NCBI GenBank assembly: GCA_963799245.1
Contig: CAWCWN010000003.1
Location: 2,604,001-2,668,000, forward strand
DNA: 64,000 bases
From: CAWCWN01 sp963799245
GTDB taxonomy: Bacteria; Chloroflexota; Ktedonobacteria; Ktedonobacterales; Ktedonobacteraceae
Direction: 5' to 3'
Positions 17,604 to 26,617 of the stretch are shown here, one piece after another (the first letter of the stretch is position 1; each line of letters opens with the position of its first letter). A program made the position numbers and the translations under genes. Below the pieces are notes generated by a model. It did not search any database. It saw only the letters and a list, made by a program, of their open reading frames with translations, and had not been told where the DNA came from.

Positions 17604-17897
17604 TTATTCTTCTCCCTCCAGCACCGCGCGGACCTTCAAATAGTTATCTTCTTTGGCAGGCGCATTGGCAAGCAGCAGCTCCGGTGGATATGATGGTTGG
17701 GGAACATCTTCGCGCATGACATTGGTGAGGCGCGAGGCATGACTGGTGGGCGACACGCCGCTCACGTCGGCCTCCTGCAGGATGGCGATGTTCTGCAAGA
17801 TGACGGAGAGCTGCTCACCAAAAACTGTGATCTCTTCTTCATTTAAGCCCAGCCGGGCAAGTTTTGCAACATTCTTTACGGTCTCACGGTCAATCAT
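17604..17897 (-). CDS. gatC: Aspartyl/glutamyl-tRNA(Asn/Gln) amidotransferase subunit C
   Basis: 97 residues. It has the family pattern: VKNVAKLARLGLNEEEI at the start, the helix QLSVILQNIAILQEADVSGV, and the C-terminal REDVPQPS...LLANAPAKEDNYLKV with VRAVLEGEE at the end. GatC holds GatA and GatB together. It lies 25 bp downstream of the acylphosphatase gene and 3 bp upstream of gatA. Confidence 0.97.
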   Translation of the reverse strand: MIDRETVKNVAKLARLGLNEEEITVFGEQLSVILQNIAILQEADVSGVSPTSHASRLTNVMREDVPQPSYPPELLLANAPAKEDNYLKVRAVLEGEE

Positions 17898-17922
17898 TCT
17901 TCAGAAGTCCTCTTCATGTACA

Positions 17923-18231
17923 CTACCAGCGGACATGGAAGCCGCTCAAATGTTCAGTAGGTTGCCTCCAAATCGGCGTCACCTCGCGGACATCGGCCGC
18001 GGAGGACCCCTGCCATAAAAGTGTCAGCATGCGCTCAAGGGCGGGGCGACTCCCCTGGGCCAGTACCTCTACGTCACCATTGCTGTCGTTGCGCGCATAA
18101 CCACGCAGGCCCAGGCTCTGAGCTTTTTGTACAACAAAGTAGCGAAAACCTACGCCCTGTACCTGCCCACGCACACATGCATAAAGTTCCTGGATCTCAT
18201 TTGTGTTGCCGCTCTGGTTCATGTCCTCCAT
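17923..18231 (-). CDS. acyP: Acylphosphatase
   Basis: 102 residues from ATG at 18229-18231. An alternative ATG at 18222 has GGAGG only two bases upstream, so the exact start is open. The core GQVQGVGFRYFVVQKAQ contains the catalytic Arg of the phosphate loop, and GYARNDSNGDVEV the catalytic Asn. It hydrolyses acyl phosphates such as acetyl- or carbamoyl-phosphate. First gene of the acyP-gatC-gatA run. Confidence 0.95.
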   Translation of the reverse strand: MEDMNQSGNTNEIQELYACVRGQVQGVGFRYFVVQKAQSLGLRGYARNDSNGDVEVLAQGSRPALERMLTLLWQGSSAADVREVTPIWRQPTEHLSGFHVRW

Positions 18232-18419
18232 GATAGCATACTCTTGGCCGCCGCACTAGTCCCATTGCATCCGCTCATTTCGCAACATCGTGGGCAGGAG
18301 CAGGGGCTCGCGCGAGCGCTCATTTCAGCACTTTTTTCAGGAAAATGTGCAACATTACAGCTTGTGACGCAAAAAAAGCACCCCTGGTGGCGTAGTGATA
18401 TACAGGGCGGCCTCGTCTC

Positions 18420-18447
18420 TTGTGCTTTGGTGTCGAAGTGATACACT
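18420..18447 (+). promoter_or_regulatory. Candidate promoter of the MoxR-DUF58-transglutaminase operon
   Basis: TTGTGC at 18420-18425, 16 bp spacer, TACACT at 18442-18447 with an upstream TG (TGATACACT). It lies 74 bp before the first start codon. The 290-bp spacer 18232-18520 holds nothing else that I recognise except a short inverted repeat TGATAC...GTATCA around the same site. Confidence 0.35.
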
Positions 18448-18520
18448 ATATATATCTTTCAATGTATCAGGCTGTAAAACTTCGCGTAGGAATACCTCAA
18501 ACTGAATTGGGGAGAAGTGC

Positions 18521-19492
18521 ATGCAAGCAAATCAAGATCTTGCCTCAGCGGTCCAGCGTGTTGTAGGCAATGTTGAAAAGGTCATCGTAGGGAAAGGCGA
18601 GGCCGTAGCATTTAGTCTCATCGCTGTGATCTGTCGTGGCCACGTGTTGATCGAAGACGTGCCGGGCGTGGGTAAAACCGTCCTGACCAAGGCTATCGCG
18701 CGTTCGATCGGCTGTACGTTCAAACGCATCCAATTTACTCCTGACCTCCTGCCAAGCGACGTGACCGGCACGTCGATCTATAACCAGAAAAGCGGCAATT
18801 TCGAGTTCCGGGCCGGCCCGGTCATGGCTCAAATTGTCCTGGCCGATGAAATCAACCGCGCCACACCTAAAACACAGTCGGCTCTGCTGGAGGCAATGGA
18901 GGAGTCACAAATCACCGTTGATGGCGTTTCATACCGCCTCCCCGAACCATTTATGGTTATGGCCACACAAAATCCCATTGAGTACGAAGGAACTTTTCCC
19001 CTGCCTGAGGCGCAGCTTGACCGCTTTATGATGAATATCAGCATTGGTTACCCCAGGTCTACTGATGAGATGAATATCCTTGATAGCCATCAGCACCACC
19101 ATCCGCTCGATGACCTCTCACAAATTATGACAGCGGAGGAACTGGTGAGTATTCAGCAGCAGGTGCGTAATATCCATGTTGACCCTTCAATTCGCGAATA
19201 TATTGTGATGATTGCCAATGCTACGCGCAATCACCCCAATGTATATCTTGGCGCGAGCCCGCGCGGCTCGCTGGCATTGTTCCGAGCCGCTCAGGCTTTG
19301 TCCACTATGCGCGGGCGCGGCTACGTCATTCCCGACGATGTCAAGCTGCTGGCCAGACCAACCCTGGCCCATCGCATCATTGTCACGCCGGCGGCGCATG
19401 TGCGATCTGTCACCTCCACGGCAATCCTGGATGAGATACTGCAAAATGTACCTGTGCCAGGCGCCTGGGTTGGTGGTGGAAAGGGGCGCTAG
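18521..19492 (+). CDS. MoxR-family AAA+ ATPase
   Basis: 323 residues; ATG 18521 follows GGGGAGAAG. Walker A is GVGKTVL, Walker B LADEINRATPKTQSALLEAMEE, and the sensor 1 region is VMATQNPIEYEGTFPLPEAQLDRF, all typical of MoxR proteins. The C-terminal lid ends LDEILQNVPVPG. MoxR ATPases act as chaperones that activate or assemble partner proteins. With a DUF58 protein and a transglutaminase-type membrane protein downstream, this is the widespread MoxR/DUF58/TgpA-like operon. The downstream start is four bases after this stop. Confidence 0.96.
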   Translation: MQANQDLASAVQRVVGNVEKVIVGKGEAVAFSLIAVICRGHVLIEDVPGVGKTVLTKAIARSIGCTFKRIQFTPDLLPSDVTGTSIYNQKSGNFEFRAGPVMAQIVLADEINRATPKTQSALLEAMEESQITVDGVSYRLPEPFMVMATQNPIEYEGTFPLPEAQLDRFMMNISIGYPRSTDEMNILDSHQHHHPLDDLSQIMTAEELVSIQQQVRNIHVDPSIREYIVMIANATRNHPNVYLGASPRGSLALFRAAQALSTMRGRGYVIPDDVKLLARPTLAHRIIVTPAAHVRSVTSTAILDEILQNVPVPGAWVGGGKGR

Positions 19493-19495
19493 CCT

Positions 19496-20707
19496 ATGCG
19501 TCCCTGGCAAGCGATGTTGCTGATTGCGGCGCTCTTATTTTTCTCCATCAGTAGTGGTTGGAGCGTGCTGTATAAATTGACGTATGTCCTGCTGACGCTT
19601 TTCATCCTCTCATGGCTGTGGGCGCGCTACAGCCTGCGCAAATTAGTTTTTCATCGCAATACAACCAGCGGGCGCGTCCAGGTCGGCGAGACTTTCGAAG
19701 AACGCCTGATGCTGGATAATACGAGTGTGTTGCCCAAACTGTGGGTACAGATTGCCGACGGCTCTGATTTGCCCGGCCACCGGGCGGGCTACGTGGCCAG
19801 CATGGGCGGGCGTAAGCGGGCTATGTGGAAGGCGCGTACGGTCTGTAAGAGGCGCGGACGCTTTCAACTGGGGCCGGTCACGGCCACCAGCGGCGATCCA
19901 TTTGGCCTCTTCCGGCGCCGCAAGTTCCTGACTTCCTCACATGAGCTGCTGGTGCTGCCACAGGTTCTGCCGATCAGCAGCTTTGCGCTCTTTACGGGCG
20001 GCCTTCCCGGCAGGGGTCGCAGCACGCGGCGTGCCCTGCAGACAACCACCAACGCCACGACAATTCGTGACTACATGGCGGGCGATGCCCTCAATCGTAT
20101 TCACTGGCGTTCCAGCGCGCACTATAATAAATTAATGGTGAAGGAATTCGATCTTGATCCAGCCGTGGATGCCTGGATCTTTCTTGACCTGCATGACGAG
20201 GTACAGGCGGGAGAAGCTGAACACTCGACCGAGGAGTATGGAGTGACGATCGCCGCAACGATTGCTACCTACCTGCTGCGCCAGGACCTGTCGGTGGGTT
20301 TGATCGTGAACGGGAAAAAGCGCGAGCTCCTCTCGCTTGATCGCGGCGATCGGCAGATCGAACGTGTGCTTGAACTGCTGGCCGTGGTGACGGCCGGGCC
20401 GGGTTCTGACCTTAAGGAGGCCCTCGCCCTGGATGCCCTTCACTTTGGCAGAAATACGGTAGCTATCGTGATAACGCCCTCCAACTCGCGTGACTGGCAC
20501 GAGGGGGTGCGCCACCTGCAGCGCCGCGGGGTGCAGGTGGCGGTGGTGGGACTCAATGCCGCCTCTTTCATAGATGGTCCGCTTGATGAAGATTCACTGG
20601 CGCTGCTGGAAGGCGCTGGCGTACCTGTTATGCGTATTACATATGGAGACTCATTAACACAGGCCCTTGAGAGCAGCCAGGAGGCACGTTTTGCTCAACG
20701 GAGGTAA
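19496..20707 (+). CDS. DUF58 domain protein (MoxR partner)
   Basis: 403 residues. Two N-terminal membrane segments (about 4-40) are followed by an Ig-like region and the DUF58 core: FGLFRRRKFL, IRDYMAGDALNRIHWRSSA and the vWA-like C-terminus (AWIFLDLHDE). DUF58 proteins are thought to be clients of MoxR ATPases at the membrane. The start ATG lies three bases after the MoxR stop and six bases separate its stop from the next gene, so the three are one operon. Confidence 0.93.
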   Translation: MRPWQAMLLIAALLFFSISSGWSVLYKLTYVLLTLFILSWLWARYSLRKLVFHRNTTSGRVQVGETFEERLMLDNTSVLPKLWVQIADGSDLPGHRAGYVASMGGRKRAMWKARTVCKRRGRFQLGPVTATSGDPFGLFRRRKFLTSSHELLVLPQVLPISSFALFTGGLPGRGRSTRRALQTTTNATTIRDYMAGDALNRIHWRSSAHYNKLMVKEFDLDPAVDAWIFLDLHDEVQAGEAEHSTEEYGVTIAATIATYLLRQDLSVGLIVNGKKRELLSLDRGDRQIERVLELLAVVTAGPGSDLKEALALDALHFGRNTVAIVITPSNSRDWHEGVRHLQRRGVQVAVVGLNAASFIDGPLDEDSLALLEGAGVPVMRITYGDSLTQALESSQEARFAQRR

Positions 20708-20713
20708 AGGGTA

Positions 20714-23198
20714 ATGCAAGAAACAGTGCGCAATGCGGTGGTTGAACGATTATCAAAAATTATCTCCGAGACAGGCCCAAGGAATGGGGGTACGGGCAAT
20801 AATAAGAATGCCCAGCCGCGCAGACCAGCGTTCGAGATACATCTGGGATTAGAAGAAGGCTGGTTCTCATTAATCCTGGTAGCCGCCGTCGTATACAGCA
20901 CTGTCTGGTGTGTGCAGGCGGCAGGATGGGTCGATCACCTGAACGTGCTCTCCCTGACAACTCTGATCGGCCTGGTCGTAGGCGTGCTTGCGGCCAAACA
21001 GCAGCGCCTGCCGCGCCTGGCCGTCCACGCGATCGCTGTTCTATTTGGCTTGCTCCTCGCGTACTGGCAGACGGCGGGCGCGTTTTACGGGGGCAGTACC
21101 GTAGCGCTGGCACATGGGATGCATCAATGGCTGCTGGTGGCATTGAGCGGCGGGACCGGCGAGGATAACTCGATCTTTCTCTTCTTCATTACCGCGCTGG
21201 GTTTTTTGCTGGCCTATACCAGCGCCTGGCTTGTGTACCGCACGCGCAGTCCCTGGCTGATGGTCGTTGCCAACGCTGTTGTGCTGCTTATCAATTTAAG
21301 CAACCTGGATAACGGCTACATCATCTTCCTGGTTGTTTTCTTGATGGCGTCACTCTTGCTCCTGCTGCGCTTCAACCTGCTTGAGTCCGTGAAACGCTGG
21401 CGACGCCAGGGGCTGCGCTATGCCGACGATCTGGGATGGGACGTGATGCAGGCGGGGGCGCTGATCTCGATCGGCATCCTGATTTTCTCCTGGATCTTGC
21501 CCTGGGGCTACACCAACACTACAGCCGCCCAGATCTGGAGTGCGAATGCCAATCCCTGGGTGCAGCTCGAAAATACCTGGAACAGGCTGATCGCGCTCAG
21601 CGGGGGCAGCAACCCCAGTAACCATGGCAATTTCAGAGATACGCTCGTGCTGGGTGGCAATCCTAACCTGAATAATGATGTCGTCTTTGATGTACAAAGC
21701 GATGATCCCACCCAGTACCTGGAATATTGTGAGCTACGATACCTATGACGGGCACCAGTGGTTTATTAGCCCGACTTTTCAGACGTCGGTGCTGGCGAAT
21801 GACAGCATACCGAACAATGCCGCTCTGCTGCACGCTGTGGTTCAGCAAGTGCACGTCGTCAATCCACCGGGCGAACAGGAAGGATATCTTTTCGGGGCGT
21901 CGCAGATAGCATTCGCCAATCAACCCGTCCTGGTGAGATGGAGCTCTAACAACGACTCGGTCATCGCCGTCCTGGCAAAAAATGGGAAATTGACGGCGGG
22001 GGAGACCGTCACGATCACCTCCTACGTCTCTTCCGCCTCAGAAAGCGTGCTGCGAACGGTGCCCATGCCCGCGGACGCGCCGCGCTTCGCTCCCAACTAC
22101 GACGGGCAATATCCCTTGAGCTACTACGACCCGGCAATTCTTGGCAGCTACACCCAGCTGCCGCCCAATCTTGATGCTCGCGTCAAGAGTCTCGCTCTGC
22201 AAATCACGGCGGGCGCCCCGACTATGTTTGACAAGATGCTGGCACTCGAGTCTTACCTGCGCAGCAATTATACCTATAACGTGAATGTGCATCCGCCCAG
22301 GGGAGTAGAGCCAGTTTCCTGGTTTCTCTTCGACAGCCATCAGGGCTATTGTAACTATTTCGCCAGCTCCATGGCGATTATGGCGCGCAGCCTGGGTATT
22401 CCAGCGCGCATAGCGGTAGGCTACACCAGCGGGTATAACGATAATAAACATCATCAACATATTATGTATGGCACAGACGCGCATAGCTGGACGCAGGTCT
22501 ACTTTGCCGGCTATGGCTGGGTCAATTTTGAGCCATCAGCGGGCTTTTCGACCTTTACTCGCCCGGCGCCTGGCCAGTTTCAGAATAGCAACCCCGGCGG
22601 CAACGGGGTGAGCGGCGTCACGCCCCGTAGCCTTACGAAAAACCGCCTCCTGCCCGATCCGAGCGCATTGGACGGGGGCAACAATTCACCGGCGACCGCG
22701 ATCCAAACACAGGCCCAGGTGAGCGAGCGCGTGGCCATTGCCCTGGGAAGCGTGATCCTGCTCATCCTGTTCGCGCTGCTGTTTTTCGGCATCTGGTGGC
22801 AGCGTCTCTTCCGTAATTATAGCCTCTCCGCCCAGTTATATGGGCGAATGTGCCTGCTGGCCAACTGGGCCGGCATTCCGTTGCGGCGCTCGCAAACTCC
22901 TCACGAGTATATCAGTGCGCTGACAGTAGCCGCGCCTGAGGAGTCTTCTACTCTGGAACGCTTCGCGGATATCTATGTGCGCGAGATCTGGGCCGACCCG
23001 GCCAGCCCGGAACACCCGCGCAGTTCGGGCGAGGTGCAAGAGATCTCCAGCCTGTGGAAGCGCCTGCAGCCATGGCTCTTCCGCTATCTGCTGCGTCACC
23101 CACAATTCTTACGGGCGCTGCCAAAGCAGGCTGCACAGTTCTTGCATCATCTTCGCGTGAGCAGGCGTGCCCGGCGCGATCCCTTTCAGGACCTGTAG
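20714..23198 (+). pseudogene. TgpA-like membrane transglutaminase, interrupted by a single +1 frameshift
   Basis: The first reading frame (20714 to about 21718) gives several membrane segments of the DUF3488 type and runs into a stop at 21748. The second (about 21719-23198) gives the transglutaminase core with Cys in GYCNYFASSMAIMARSLGIP, His in DAHSWTQVYF and an acidic residue in WVNFEPSAG, then a membrane segment (VILLILFALLFFGIWW) and a DUF4129-like tail. Removing one C from the pair at 21718-21719 restores one 827-residue protein reading DDPTQYWNIVSYDTYDG, exactly the expected join. The site is not a known slippery heptamer. It is therefore either a sequencing error or a recent inactivating mutation. 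It is the third gene of the MoxR operon and would be a membrane enzyme with an outer or periplasmic catalytic domain. Confidence 0.85.
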
Positions 23199-23223
23199 CG
23201 CATCTGTTTGACAGAACCGCAGT

Positions 23224-23620
23224 GTGACGCTTTACGCCGGACAGTGGAAAGAGCGTACCCCAAAGAGCATCATGCTCAAAGTGTGGACAGGAAGCAGTTG
23301 GGCATGGATCAAGTGTCGTATTCAAGTCCCAGACCTTCCTGCGCAATGGGAGATGGGGAGTGCCCAGCTGGTGAGGCATGGTGCACACTGGCGGCTGCAT
23401 ACGCCATTAAAACAAGCCCTTCCTAAGAGTATCAGGCCCGTATCCTCGTGTTTGAACATCTTGGACACTTCAAGCCACAAAAGGGCAGGTACAGTAAACG
23501 GGGGAACGAGAAACGCTCGTACTGGTTACGGGGGAAAATCTTCAAGTCCAGCAAATACAAAGCGTGGAATGAGGGCATCGTGACGTGCCGTGTGAGTCGG
23601 AAGTCAACGGGGTTGAATGT
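23224..23620 (+). pseudogene. Degenerate TnpB (IS200/IS605-type) fragment
   Basis: Two pieces in different frames resemble TnpB. The first, 23224 to about 23430, reads MLKVWTGSSWAWIKCR and HGAHWRLHTPLKQALP, like the beta-rich N-terminal half. The second, about 23437-23620, reads ARILVFEHLGHFKP, then YWLRGKIFKSSKYKAWNEGI and VTCRVSRKST, like the RuvC region. The segment with the first catalytic Asp is missing between them, and the zinc-finger C-terminus with the last Asp is also gone, so no active nuclease remains. No TnpA and no clear transposon ends are visible. It begins about 25 bp after the transglutaminase stop and marks an old insertion. Confidence 0.7.
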
Positions 23621-23740
23621 ATGGAAATCTTCTCACTACAGGAAATTTACAATGAAATACTTGATGAGAAAAAGCATGGAAAACGGGAACAGCTTGCCCT
23701 ACTCTAACCTCCCTTCTGTGTTTTCCCTCATCTATTCTTC

Positions 23741-24031
23741 CTAATGTAGCGTAACCCCTACCTCTTTCCATTGTTCCCACATCACATGAAGCATCAGCAA
23801 AAGCACCGCTTTGCAGGCGATCTCCTTGTCATGCGGATCTTTCAGCTTCTCCTCCATATAGGTGGTAGCCAGTTTTTTAACCTTGGCTTGTCTGTCGGTG
23901 TCGTTCCAGTACTTGTCTAATGTTTCCCGCATAAAGTTGTTGATGTCAACGATGATCTCAAGGTCGTGCTGACTCTCAACCGCAGTCTTGAGCACAAAAT
24001 CAAAGTAGCTTAAATCCTCTGCTTTAGCCAT
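23741..24031 (-). CDS. Small protein of unknown function
   Basis: 96 residues from ATG at 24029-24031, which has AAAGGAGAGAG just upstream; the longer frame has no ribosome site. The protein is charged and helical (FDFVLKTAVESQHDLEIIVD, NFMRETLDKYWNDTDRQAK, MEEKLKDPHDKEIACK), with no membrane segment or known motif. I do not recognise it. It lies between the tnpB fossil and the small transcription unit at 24163, transcribed away from the latter. Confidence 0.6.
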   Translation of the reverse strand: MAKAEDLSYFDFVLKTAVESQHDLEIIVDINNFMRETLDKYWNDTDRQAKVKKLATTYMEEKLKDPHDKEIACKAVLLLMLHVMWEQWKEVGVTLH

Positions 24032-24162
24032 GATCTCTCTCCTTTCACTTCTTCCTATAAATAAGCAGACGGAGTTTACGGAGTAATCACAGAATGGTTG
24101 GTTATGTCTCAGGGTAATCACAATCAATGGCGAAACAACCCTCGATGTCAGTAAGATGAACC

Positions 24163-24192
24163 TTGACAAAAAGCTAGATTATCCCTTATACT
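24163..24192 (+). promoter_or_regulatory. Near-consensus sigma-70-type promoter
   Basis: TTGACA at 24163-24168, an 18-bp spacer, then TATACT at 24187-24192. The same boxes and spacing occur at 61987-62016. Transcription should start near 24199, immediately before the two leader hairpins. Confidence 0.75.
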
Positions 24193-24201
24193 CGTTTCAT
24201 T

Positions 24202-24255
24202 GAGATTGCGCAGGCAATCTCTGCAATTATCTTCTGACCTGCCTGGCACAGGTCA
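24202..24255 (+). ncRNA. Structured 5' leader with two hairpins
   Basis: Hairpin 1: GAGATTGC (24202-24209) pairs with 24214-24221 around a 4-nt loop. Hairpin 2: TGACCTG (24235-24241) pairs with CAGGTCA (24249-24255) around a 7-nt loop. Both lie just behind the promoter start and 60-115 bases before the small ORF. The leader may control translation or stabilise the transcript. I do not recognise a known riboswitch. Confidence 0.5.
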
Positions 24256-24316
24256 ACCGTATCTATGCAACGAAAATAAATTCTCACAGAAATTCTCACG
24301 AGAGGAGAGGGTAAGC

Positions 24317-24511
24317 ATGCCTAATTCAGCACAGCTGTTCCGCGTGTTGCGCTTGCGCGCCTTTGGCGCTGATCGCGGCAATGCTATGCCCTTCGGCCTC
24401 GCGAATAAGGCGAATGGATGTGGAAGCGCAGTGTTCGCTGCTCCCATCTCGGCCCTCTTCCAGGGCCGCAGTCTGCCCATCTCCAGGGGATCTCCACCTA
24501 CCTCAGCATGA
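24317..24511 (+). CDS. Putative 64-residue small protein or leader peptide
   Basis: ATG 24317 is preceded by the strong ribosome site GAGGAGAGGG with 6 bases spacing. The product is basic and Ala/Gly/Arg-rich (MPNSAQLFRVLRLRAFG, then ANKANGCGSAVFAAP), has one Cys and lacks a clear signal or membrane segment. Promoter, hairpins, ribosome site and a terminator 28 bp past the stop form a self-contained unit of about 400 bases. It could encode a functional small protein, or be a regulatory RNA or attenuator upstream of the ABC exporter at 24784. No family is recognised. Confidence 0.5.
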   Translation: MPNSAQLFRVLRLRAFGADRGNAMPFGLANKANGCGSAVFAAPISALFQGRSLPISRGSPPTSA

Positions 24512-24538
24512 GTAGTTAGCAATAGAAGAGATACCCTC

Positions 24539-24579
24539 AACCGTGGGCACTGGCAAAAAATTCAGTCCCACGGTTTTTT
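24539..24579 (+). terminator. Intrinsic terminator
   Basis: AACCGTGGG (24539-24547) pairs with CCCACGGTT (24567-24575), with an inner ACTG/CAGT extension, and the stem runs into TTTTTT (24574-24579). Confidence 0.88.
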
Positions 24580-24682
24580 GTCGCCTCTTTGCCTTAGTGC
24601 GGTGTGTAGTGTAGTCAGCCAGGTCCTATGTTGTGCAGTATTGAGGTGAAAAAAGATTGACGCCCCGGCGCGCAGTACTTAT

Positions 24683-24702
24683 GAACAGGTTGCAGTCTGT
24701 TC
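24683..24702. promoter_or_regulatory. Inverted repeat upstream of the ABC exporter, candidate operator
   Basis: GAACAG-N8-CTGTTC is a perfect dyad, followed at 24704-24713 by the palindrome AATGATCATT. Both lie between the terminator at 24579 and the exporter start at 24784, where a repressor site for an efflux operon would be expected. No regulator gene is adjacent. Confidence 0.35.
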
Positions 24703-24783
24703 TAATGATCATTGTTGCAGTTCAAGAGAAACCACTATGGTATTGCTATGTTTGAACCCGGCCAGAAGGAGGATAGAAAGCGC

Positions 24784-25728
24784 ATGGCTGCAGATGTAGA
24801 TACACGATTGTCGGGGGAACCCATGGCTATCGATCTCAGCAAGGATGCCGTGGTGATAGAGAATGTGACCAAGATCTTCAAAAAATCGCGCCCCTGGCTG
24901 AACTGGCGTAAAAAGACGCCGGCAAAGCGCGAGGTGAAGGCTGTTGAAAACGTGAATATTACCATTAAACGCCGTGAGATCATGGGTATTCTCGGCTCAA
25001 ATGGCTCGGGTAAATCAACCCTGATCCGCATGCTTTCGACGCTGCTTCTGCCTGATACGGGCTCTGTGAAGATCTTCGGCTGCGATGTCGTGAAGGATGA
25101 ACGCATGGTGCAGCGGCTGATCAACCGCGTGAGCGTAGAGGCTTCATTCTTCAAGAAACTTTCACCGATGGAGAACCTCATCTATGCGGCGCGCCTCTAC
25201 AATGTGCCCGCCTCTGTCGCGCGCGCCAGGATTCACCAGATCCTCGCGCGCCTGGGCATCAAGCCCGACCGTATAGATGCGCCCCTGGAGAATATGTCGC
25301 GCGGGATGCAGCAGAAGGTCGCTATTGCGCGCGCCTTTTTGACCGCCCCGGTTGTGCTGCTGCTAGATGAGCCGACGACGGGCCTTGACCCTCGTTCAAA
25401 AATGGACGTGCAGACCTTTATCCACGAGCTGCGTGATAATCACGACGCCACTATTCTCCTGACCACGCATGACATGGACGAAGTGGAGGCACTATGTGAT
25501 CGCGTCGCCATCATCGACTCGGGCCGCATTGTGGCCCAGGGAGAAGTGCAGGAGCTTAAACGCACAGTAGCCAACCTGATGGGGCGTACTGAGGTGGTCA
25601 GCATGCATGAAGTGTTTATGCATTATACCGCTTCACACCTGATCACTGAAGATGATATCAAACATTACGGCAGCTGGGAAAAGGCCTTTGAGGCCTGCAA
25701 GGCCCGGCGCGAAGACGATGAAGAATAG
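24784..25728 (+). CDS. ABC transporter ATP-binding protein (ABC-2 exporter type)
   Basis: 314 residues from ATG 24784, with AAGGAGG 11 bases upstream; in-frame ATG 24748 and TTG 24712 are alternatives. Walker A is GSNGSGKSTL, the signature is MSRGMQQKV (a variant of LSGGQ) and Walker B is VVLLLDEPTTGLD, followed by the H-loop TTHDMDEVEAL. The C-terminal ~60 residues (TASHLITEDDIKHYGSW) resemble the tail of the daunorubicin/ABC-2 ATPases. It energises the permease encoded 15 bp downstream. Substrate unknown; drug, lipid or polysaccharide export are possible. Confidence 0.93.
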   Translation: MAADVDTRLSGEPMAIDLSKDAVVIENVTKIFKKSRPWLNWRKKTPAKREVKAVENVNITIKRREIMGILGSNGSGKSTLIRMLSTLLLPDTGSVKIFGCDVVKDERMVQRLINRVSVEASFFKKLSPMENLIYAARLYNVPASVARARIHQILARLGIKPDRIDAPLENMSRGMQQKVAIARAFLTAPVVLLLDEPTTGLDPRSKMDVQTFIHELRDNHDATILLTTHDMDEVEALCDRVAIIDSGRIVAQGEVQELKRTVANLMGRTEVVSMHEVFMHYTASHLITEDDIKHYGSWEKAFEACKARREDDEE

Positions 25729-25743
25729 GGAGGGATGTCCGCA

Positions 25744-26565
25744 ATGATGCATCAAGGACGGGCGGTGTACGCCTTCTTTGAACGTAACTGGAATATCACC
25801 AAGCGCTACTGGGCCTGGGAGCTGGTCTGGCTCGTGTACCTGATCGTAAACGCCCTGTCGGTCATGTACATCGGAGCCAACGCCCAGCGCTTCAGCACCG
25901 GCAAGGTCGATACGAATTTTTTTGTCCTCTACCTGTTAATCGGGACCGCAGTCTGGTCATACCTCAGTGTGACCTTTGACGGGGTGACGGATGTCATCAA
26001 CATGGAGCGCTGGGAGGGCACGATTGAATACACATTCATGGCCCCCATCTCACGCTTCACTCACCTGGTCGGGAGCTGCTGGTATGCCGTGGTGCACGGC
26101 CTGCTCTTCACGGTCATCCAGCTGGTCGTTGTGGCGGCCTTCTTCCATGTTGACCTGAGCCATGCCAACTACCTGACCGCGGTGTTTATGCTCTTGCTCG
26201 GCAGCATCTCCTTCATCGGCTTCGGCATTGGCGCGGCGGTTTTGCCGCTGCTCTACACGGAGAAGGGCATGCAGATGTCCTTCATTGTTCGTGCTGTGAT
26301 CTTACTGGTCTCCGGCGTCTATTACCAGATCGACATACTGCCGGGATGGATGCAACCCCTGGCGCGAATTTCACCGGCCACCTATGTGCTGGATGGTCTG
26401 CGCGCGGGCCTGATGGAGAACCAGCCCATCTGGTCAACTGAGGTCTGGAGCTACACATGGCCGCTTATTCTCACGGGCGTGATCAGCGTACCACTGGGCA
26501 TCTACATCTTCAGCATCGCCGAACGCTATGCCAAGAAGACGGGGCGCTTGAAGCGCAATGGTTAG
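25744..26565 (+). CDS. ABC-2 type permease
   Basis: 273 residues from ATG 25744, which has GGGAGGG at 25728-25734 with nine bases spacing; ATG 25735 is too close to that site. Six hydrophobic segments are visible. The C-terminal pattern GVYYQIDILPGWMQPLARISPATYVLDGLR is characteristic of ABC-2 permeases. It forms an exporter with the ATPase just upstream and probably works as a dimer in the cytoplasmic membrane. Confidence 0.93.
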   Translation: MMHQGRAVYAFFERNWNITKRYWAWELVWLVYLIVNALSVMYIGANAQRFSTGKVDTNFFVLYLLIGTAVWSYLSVTFDGVTDVINMERWEGTIEYTFMAPISRFTHLVGSCWYAVVHGLLFTVIQLVVVAAFFHVDLSHANYLTAVFMLLLGSISFIGFGIGAAVLPLLYTEKGMQMSFIVRAVILLVSGVYYQIDILPGWMQPLARISPATYVLDGLRAGLMENQPIWSTEVWSYTWPLILTGVISVPLGIYIFSIAERYAKKTGRLKRNG

Positions 26566-26617
26566 GACCGAGCGGCCACTTTGCCTGCAGCGCGTAGCAT
26601 GTATGGAGGAGGAGCAC

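Noticed and set aside
21710..21730. Programmed frameshift in the transglutaminase gene
   Set aside because: No slippery heptamer or downstream pseudoknot is visible; a simple base insertion explains it better.
24202..24255. Known riboswitch in the 24.2-kb leader
   Set aside because: Two simple hairpins only; no conserved riboswitch core that I recognise.
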